A stretch of DNA of 64,000 nucleotides from Promerops cafer (lineage: Eukaryota; Chordata; Aves; Passeriformes; Nectariniidae): positions 1 through 64,000 of the forward strand of contig VZSE01002177.1 of NCBI GenBank assembly GCA_013398275.1, in the 5' to 3' direction. A program made the translations under genes and the position numbers. This document shows positions 59,385 to 64,000 of the stretch, piece by piece (position 1 is the first letter of the stretch; each line of letters opens with the position of its first letter). The notes below the pieces were generated by a model. The model was not told the origin of the DNA, searched no databases, and worked only from the letters and a program-made list of their open reading frames with translations.

Positions 59385-62300
59385 AAGTACAGTTACTTCC
59401 AACAGCCAGAATCAAAGACTCAAAGGACTAAATCTTTAGGACTAGATTTTTTCCAAAGTAGGTTATTTTCCAATTGAAGTACTACAACAAACAGAAGAAC
59501 TTCACAACACTGCAGTGCACAAACACCCAGACTCCTCTGGAAATGTGCTCTCTTGGCAGTCATATGCTGGTGAAGACGTCAGACTAATTGCTGTGTCCAT
59601 AGAGTATTTTCTATTATGCAGCACAAGAATCCTTTTGTCAGCACTCCCCAGCAATATCTGATTGATCAGACCATTTCTCAGAATGAGAGGCTGCAAAAAT
59701 AACTTCTTTTTGATGGAAACTCCACAGAAATACAATCTATATCAGAGTGTTTTGTCATACGGTTGCCTTTCCACTACAAGTTTGACCAGGGCAATGCAAA
59801 CCAGTGTTTAACTGGCATTGTCACCTGGTCTTCGCAGCACTTAGCTGCTTAAAAATGGTAACAAACCAAAACTAAGTGGAGATAAAAGATTTGGCATTAT
59901 ATAGCAATTCCCCAAGTTATTATCTGTCTCTGTTTATTCTGATACATGTTTCAGAACATATCATCGAATAAGTGCTGCTAGTTAAACTGAAGTGGGGCAA
60001 GGTGTTTGTTTTGCTGGTATAGTCTGCCTCCTTAATTTTCTGAAACATTTGCTCCCCATTTTGCCAATGGAGTGGAACTCTTTTCCATTCTCTTTTTCAG
60101 CCTCTTTCCTTCTCAAGTGGTTTCCTCTCACCTTCTGGAAGTGGTGGCTGGTTGTATGTGCTGGGTGGCTAGACCTGTGAATGAACATCTCCCAGTGATG
60201 AGTGAGTGCATGATAAAAGTGGTGTCTGAGCCCATAGTTTTAGATGGAAATGGATCAGAAGTACATGGAACCTCAGCACTGACAAAGGCAAAGCTCAGAC
60301 TTGGTCCTTCATGCTAAGGGTGTGCCATCCACACACAGCAGGCTGCCGACCCATGGTTCAGCTGCATAGAACTCTACCTGGTGATGGGTGCTGTTTTTGA
60401 GTGTCAGAATGGCTCTGCCTTGAGCCTGAGGCAAGCTCAGAGCTTTGCAGTGCTTCCTTGAGCTTGATCTGTGCTGCAAAAGCCAGATGATGCAGGGCAA
60501 AGTGGTTACCAGCAAATGGGTAACCCTGAGAATCACAGCATTAGACCTGAATGTCACAACTGCCCAACAGGTCAGTGCCTTGTGCATACATTTTCTTCTT
60601 TCCCTTGTGAAACTGGGAATGAATCCGTGGGAACTCTGCCTTAAGCAAGGCGATGTGGGACTCTCCAAAGTTGAGATTTAGGGTTGGGTTGTTTTCTCAG
60701 TGGTCCTTTCTGTTCAAAATTCCAGTTTGGCAGGGATTATGAGTCATTGCCAAGAAATCCACTCCCATTTGGCACCCATTAGGTCCCCAAAATACAGACT
60801 ACAGTCTGAACAGAGCAAGCAGAAACAAGAATAAAAGATACAAGCATCATAACGTTGAACTGCTTTTTGCATTGTGTGGGTGTAAGGAAATCCCCATGGA
60901 GTAGCTGAAGTTTTTGCAAAAATACTCTTAGCAATACATTGCTGGTAAAGAGCTTTCTGTGATATATAGGGTATGAGAGGCTGCAGCACAGTGGACATAA
61001 TTCACTACTTCTGCTTGAAAATAAATCCTACTCCAAGTGGCGTGAAATGAAGGTAGGAAAAGGCAGGGAGAGTGGAGATATTTCAAGGAACAGAAAAGGG
61101 ATAATTGCATTTCAGGCCTGATTTTGTCTTAATTCAGCTTATATTTTACAGACTCAGACAGTCCTCCTTCACTGACCCTGTTGGGTCACAAGGTGTTAGA
61201 TTTCTTGCAGACAAGATAAAGGTGATATTGCAAAAGTACCCTACAAAAGGAGAGTCTGGACTGTGTAGCTGTTGTCTGTATTCTGAGGATGTGAATTTGT
61301 GGTGTTTTTTCTGCAGCAGATCCCTTGTGTAAGTTTGGGGAAGACATGTTGCTTTTTCCTCCCCATCCTTTTACGTTAGGGACTATTTCTCATTAGCTTT
61401 GTGCAGAACTCCTGGCACACAGAGGCTCTGATTTTGGTGAAGGTCCTTACCTGCAGAACAAGAGGTGTGAGAGGAGCATACAGATAGTTAATGTCATTGT
61501 TCTTAGTGAATGGTGTGATCATAGATATTGAACACTTAATTCACTCCCTCCAAGCATAAGCATTAGGAACACTTGAAATACCCTGGGAGTAAGTGAAACA
61601 TTCCCAGAGGTCTGACAGACATGGCACAGGACCTGTGGCACACCCTGAAGCAGCATCTAGAAGTCAGGGGGAATACTGTAGGGCATCTCAGCTGGCTTTA
61701 GACACCTGCAGTGAGAAAGATGAACAGACCTCTGGAGCCTTTCCTCATTAAGCTGGTTTGGAGGCCTCTGTACAATGAATCAGCAGAGACTTCGTTCCCT
61801 CCCTGCAAGCACCTTTCCCTCCATTCCAGGGCTCCACACTGTGAACAAGGGTATAATTTGCAGTTCTAGCTCACCTTTCTTGTAGAGGATTACTGCAGCC
61901 TAGGGCCAGGGTAAAGGGGCAGCAGAGGGGACCCCGAATGGAACAGCAGTGCTGAGCACTCATTCTCTATACAGCAACTTGTCCATGAACTTGCGGGTCA
62001 TGTTAACTGGGATACTTTAGACACAAACTCCCTTTTTTTCCCCAGTGGACTGAACCAAAAGAAACAGTGCTGCTCTTTCAGCCCAACCACGAGAATAGAA
62101 GATACACGAAGAAAAAAAGTTGGTCTATTCCTCATCCTGTAAAAACAGAGGTGGAGATCAATCATCCAGACTTGCCATCATCTCTGTGTGGACGGCTAAT
62201 CTTATGTCTAGGCTCAAAAAGGAACAGAAAAAAGTCTGTATAAAATGTGGATGTCATTTGACATATTTACATAAAATTAATTAAGGATCAATAATCCTTA

Positions 62301-64000
62301 AGGGGAAGAAATGAAAAGAGAAAGGGATTTAAGAATCTACATGGACCGCCAAGTAAAACTGAAGGGAATAATTAGACATGAAATCTAACATATTTTTGCA
62401 GCTCAAGTATATCTCCTATAAATGTAAGTTAAGATGTAGATTGTCCCCAAGGACATGTGGGTTAAAAAACTGTCTAAAAGCTTGTCAGCTACACAGAAGG
62501 GAAGACAGCACAGTTTAGACTTCATCTTGGGATAAATAGATCAAATATAGTTTTCTTTCCATTTTGTCACCCATGTCTTTATATCTCTTTCTAACTATAA
62601 GGCCTCTCTTGGATTTTGTAAATAAATATTTTTAATTTGCTTTTGCCTTCAAGGCCTGCTTTGAGGTAATGCAGAGAGTGGTCTGCTCCAAGAGATGGTG
62701 TGAGTCATTCAGGCCAGTTCCTTGTCCAGCCTCAGAGTCCCCAGTACCCCAGTGGAAAGCCTTGCACATCAGAGAGAATTGCCTGCAGCATGACAAAAGA
62801 GAAAAAAAAAAAAAAGGAAAGAAACCATGGAGCTAGAATCTCCCTCCTGGTGGTTTTTCTCATACCTGTGAGGCATTATTTGCAGCTTTGAAATCATATA
62901 CAGATATTTCCCAATAACAATTAATAATCTGTAGAGTTAGTTTATTGCCAGACAAGGTCATCAAACCAAATGCAGTCAGTAGATTTAAAAATGAATGAAT
63001 GATTCTAGGGCCATTGACAACATTTATAGTTTTATTAACCCAGTATAAGGGAAGTTGAATTTCACTTGCACAGGGTCAGAAAGAGTTCTGGCCTTTCATA
63101 CACACAAAAATACAATGATTGAAATGCATTATATTGCTTCCAGGACCATGTGACTGAAGCTATTGGGTCACTGTGAAAATCAGTGTATGCCCATAACGTT
63201 ACACAGCTCTGCCTTTTCAGTGATAAAAATAAGATAAATTCCTTCTTGCATTGCATATTGATGAGCAGAATTCAAAAGAACTGACTTGTGTTTTTCTTAT
63301 GGTGAGAAAAAGACAGTGACTGTAATGAATTGCAGGTAGAGTTTAAGTATTTGTTTGATCCCTAAAACAAAGACCTTTACTCCAGAGCTTTTAACCTTTC
63401 TTAGCTGTTAATGAAAGTCATGCTTTTCCATTGGGTAACTCCTATGTGTGAATCATCCCAGGATAAAAATATGACACAGACTAGATGTTTCAGGAAACTC
63501 CTCATATTAATTCATTTGTAAGCCTGTAGTCTGAAGCATGAGATACAACACTATATTAATGAGAAAATATCACAAGCAAATAATTTTGTATGATGATGAT
63601 TTTGGCCACCTTTTTAGAAATTCTGCCCTAAAGTGTAGTGTTTTGGCATGCAAGAAAATCATGGGGGGATGGACCGTTCTAATCTCACCTCTCATTCTAA
63701 CCTTTGCATTATAAGTGTTGCATTTTCCTGAAAATAAGCTTCATTTGAAGTGCCAAATTTTAAACTATTTCAGTTATTTTTATTCCTGAAATATTACATG
63801 GTAGGCAAGAGCACCACAGTAGTTACCTTTTTTCCCCCCAGGATTTTAGAGTGGAAATGCACTGGGTGTTGTATCTGGTTTCCACATATCTCTGTGGTTA
63901 GTTTATGAAGATTTAAAGCTACCCTGTGCATGGAATTACTTGAAAAACCCTATTCCGCAATTTCCGAACAGCTCTGTATTTGGACATTTGTGATGGGATT
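59385..64000. other. Unique noncoding sequence to the window end
   Basis: About 4.6 kb with no gene and no clear interspersed repeat. It includes an A14 run at 62802-62815 and AATGAATGAATGATT at about 62992-63004. Frames up to 119 codons (60309-60668 minus) lack domains. Confidence 0.5.

Overview
The window looks like a piece of a bird chromosome. The evidence is the repeat content: several chicken-repeat-1 (CR1) LINE fragments, two of them ending on the + strand in the CR1 tail (the short repeat based on ATTCTATG); a probable avian retroviral LTR 3' end; and only old, diverged amniote MIR-type SINE relics. I see no mammalian L1 or Alu sequence. This is vertebrate-type noncoding DNA with short ORFs, abundant poly-T/poly-A runs and local AT-rich or CpG-rich patches. 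I see no prokaryotic gene organisation, operon, CRISPR array, rRNA or tRNA.

I cannot support any protein-coding gene. The longest open frames (about 150-190 codons) show no recognisable domain. Several overlap repeats or homopolymers, and none has a convincing gene structure. The window is best read as intergenic or as part of a very long intron. Which of these it is cannot be decided from the sequence.

Layout: 1-4084 has no feature I can name. 4085-4642 is an LTR-like, CpG-rich segment with a cluster of YY1-type motifs. 5165-5205 is a possible very old CR1 scrap. 6200-6346 (minus) and 7811-8101 (plus) are CR1 3' ends. 8730-8826 is an A/C-rich low-complexity tract. 8.8-22 kb is mostly unique sequence with an AT-rich palindromic patch, a MIR scrap, a compound trinucleotide microsatellite with a perfect hairpin at 16493-16527, a G-quadruplex motif, and a T-rich tract ending in a back-to-back splice acceptor/donor motif at 18434/18435. 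A 45-base poly-T lies at 22020-22064. A clear MIR-type relic lies at 23431-23660. 27169-27293 is dense in homeodomain cores. 35095-35312 is a CR1 reverse-transcriptase ORF fragment (minus). 41350-41485, 45930-46064 and 47735-47810 are MIR relics on the minus strand. 44104-44371 is a CR1 3' end (plus).

At the right-hand side, 56898-57560 is CpG-enriched compared with the rest of the window. It runs toward an assembly gap (57632-57698, 67 Ns) whose other edge is a C-run tract able to form a G-quadruplex on the minus strand. This is the most promoter-like location in the window, and the gap may hide its core. The rest, to 64000, is unique sequence with scattered homopolymers.

Nothing here amounts to a demonstrated new biological system. 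The most testable leads are the CpG/G4-flanked gap, the candidate recursive splice site, the YY1-rich LTR, and the homeodomain-site cluster.
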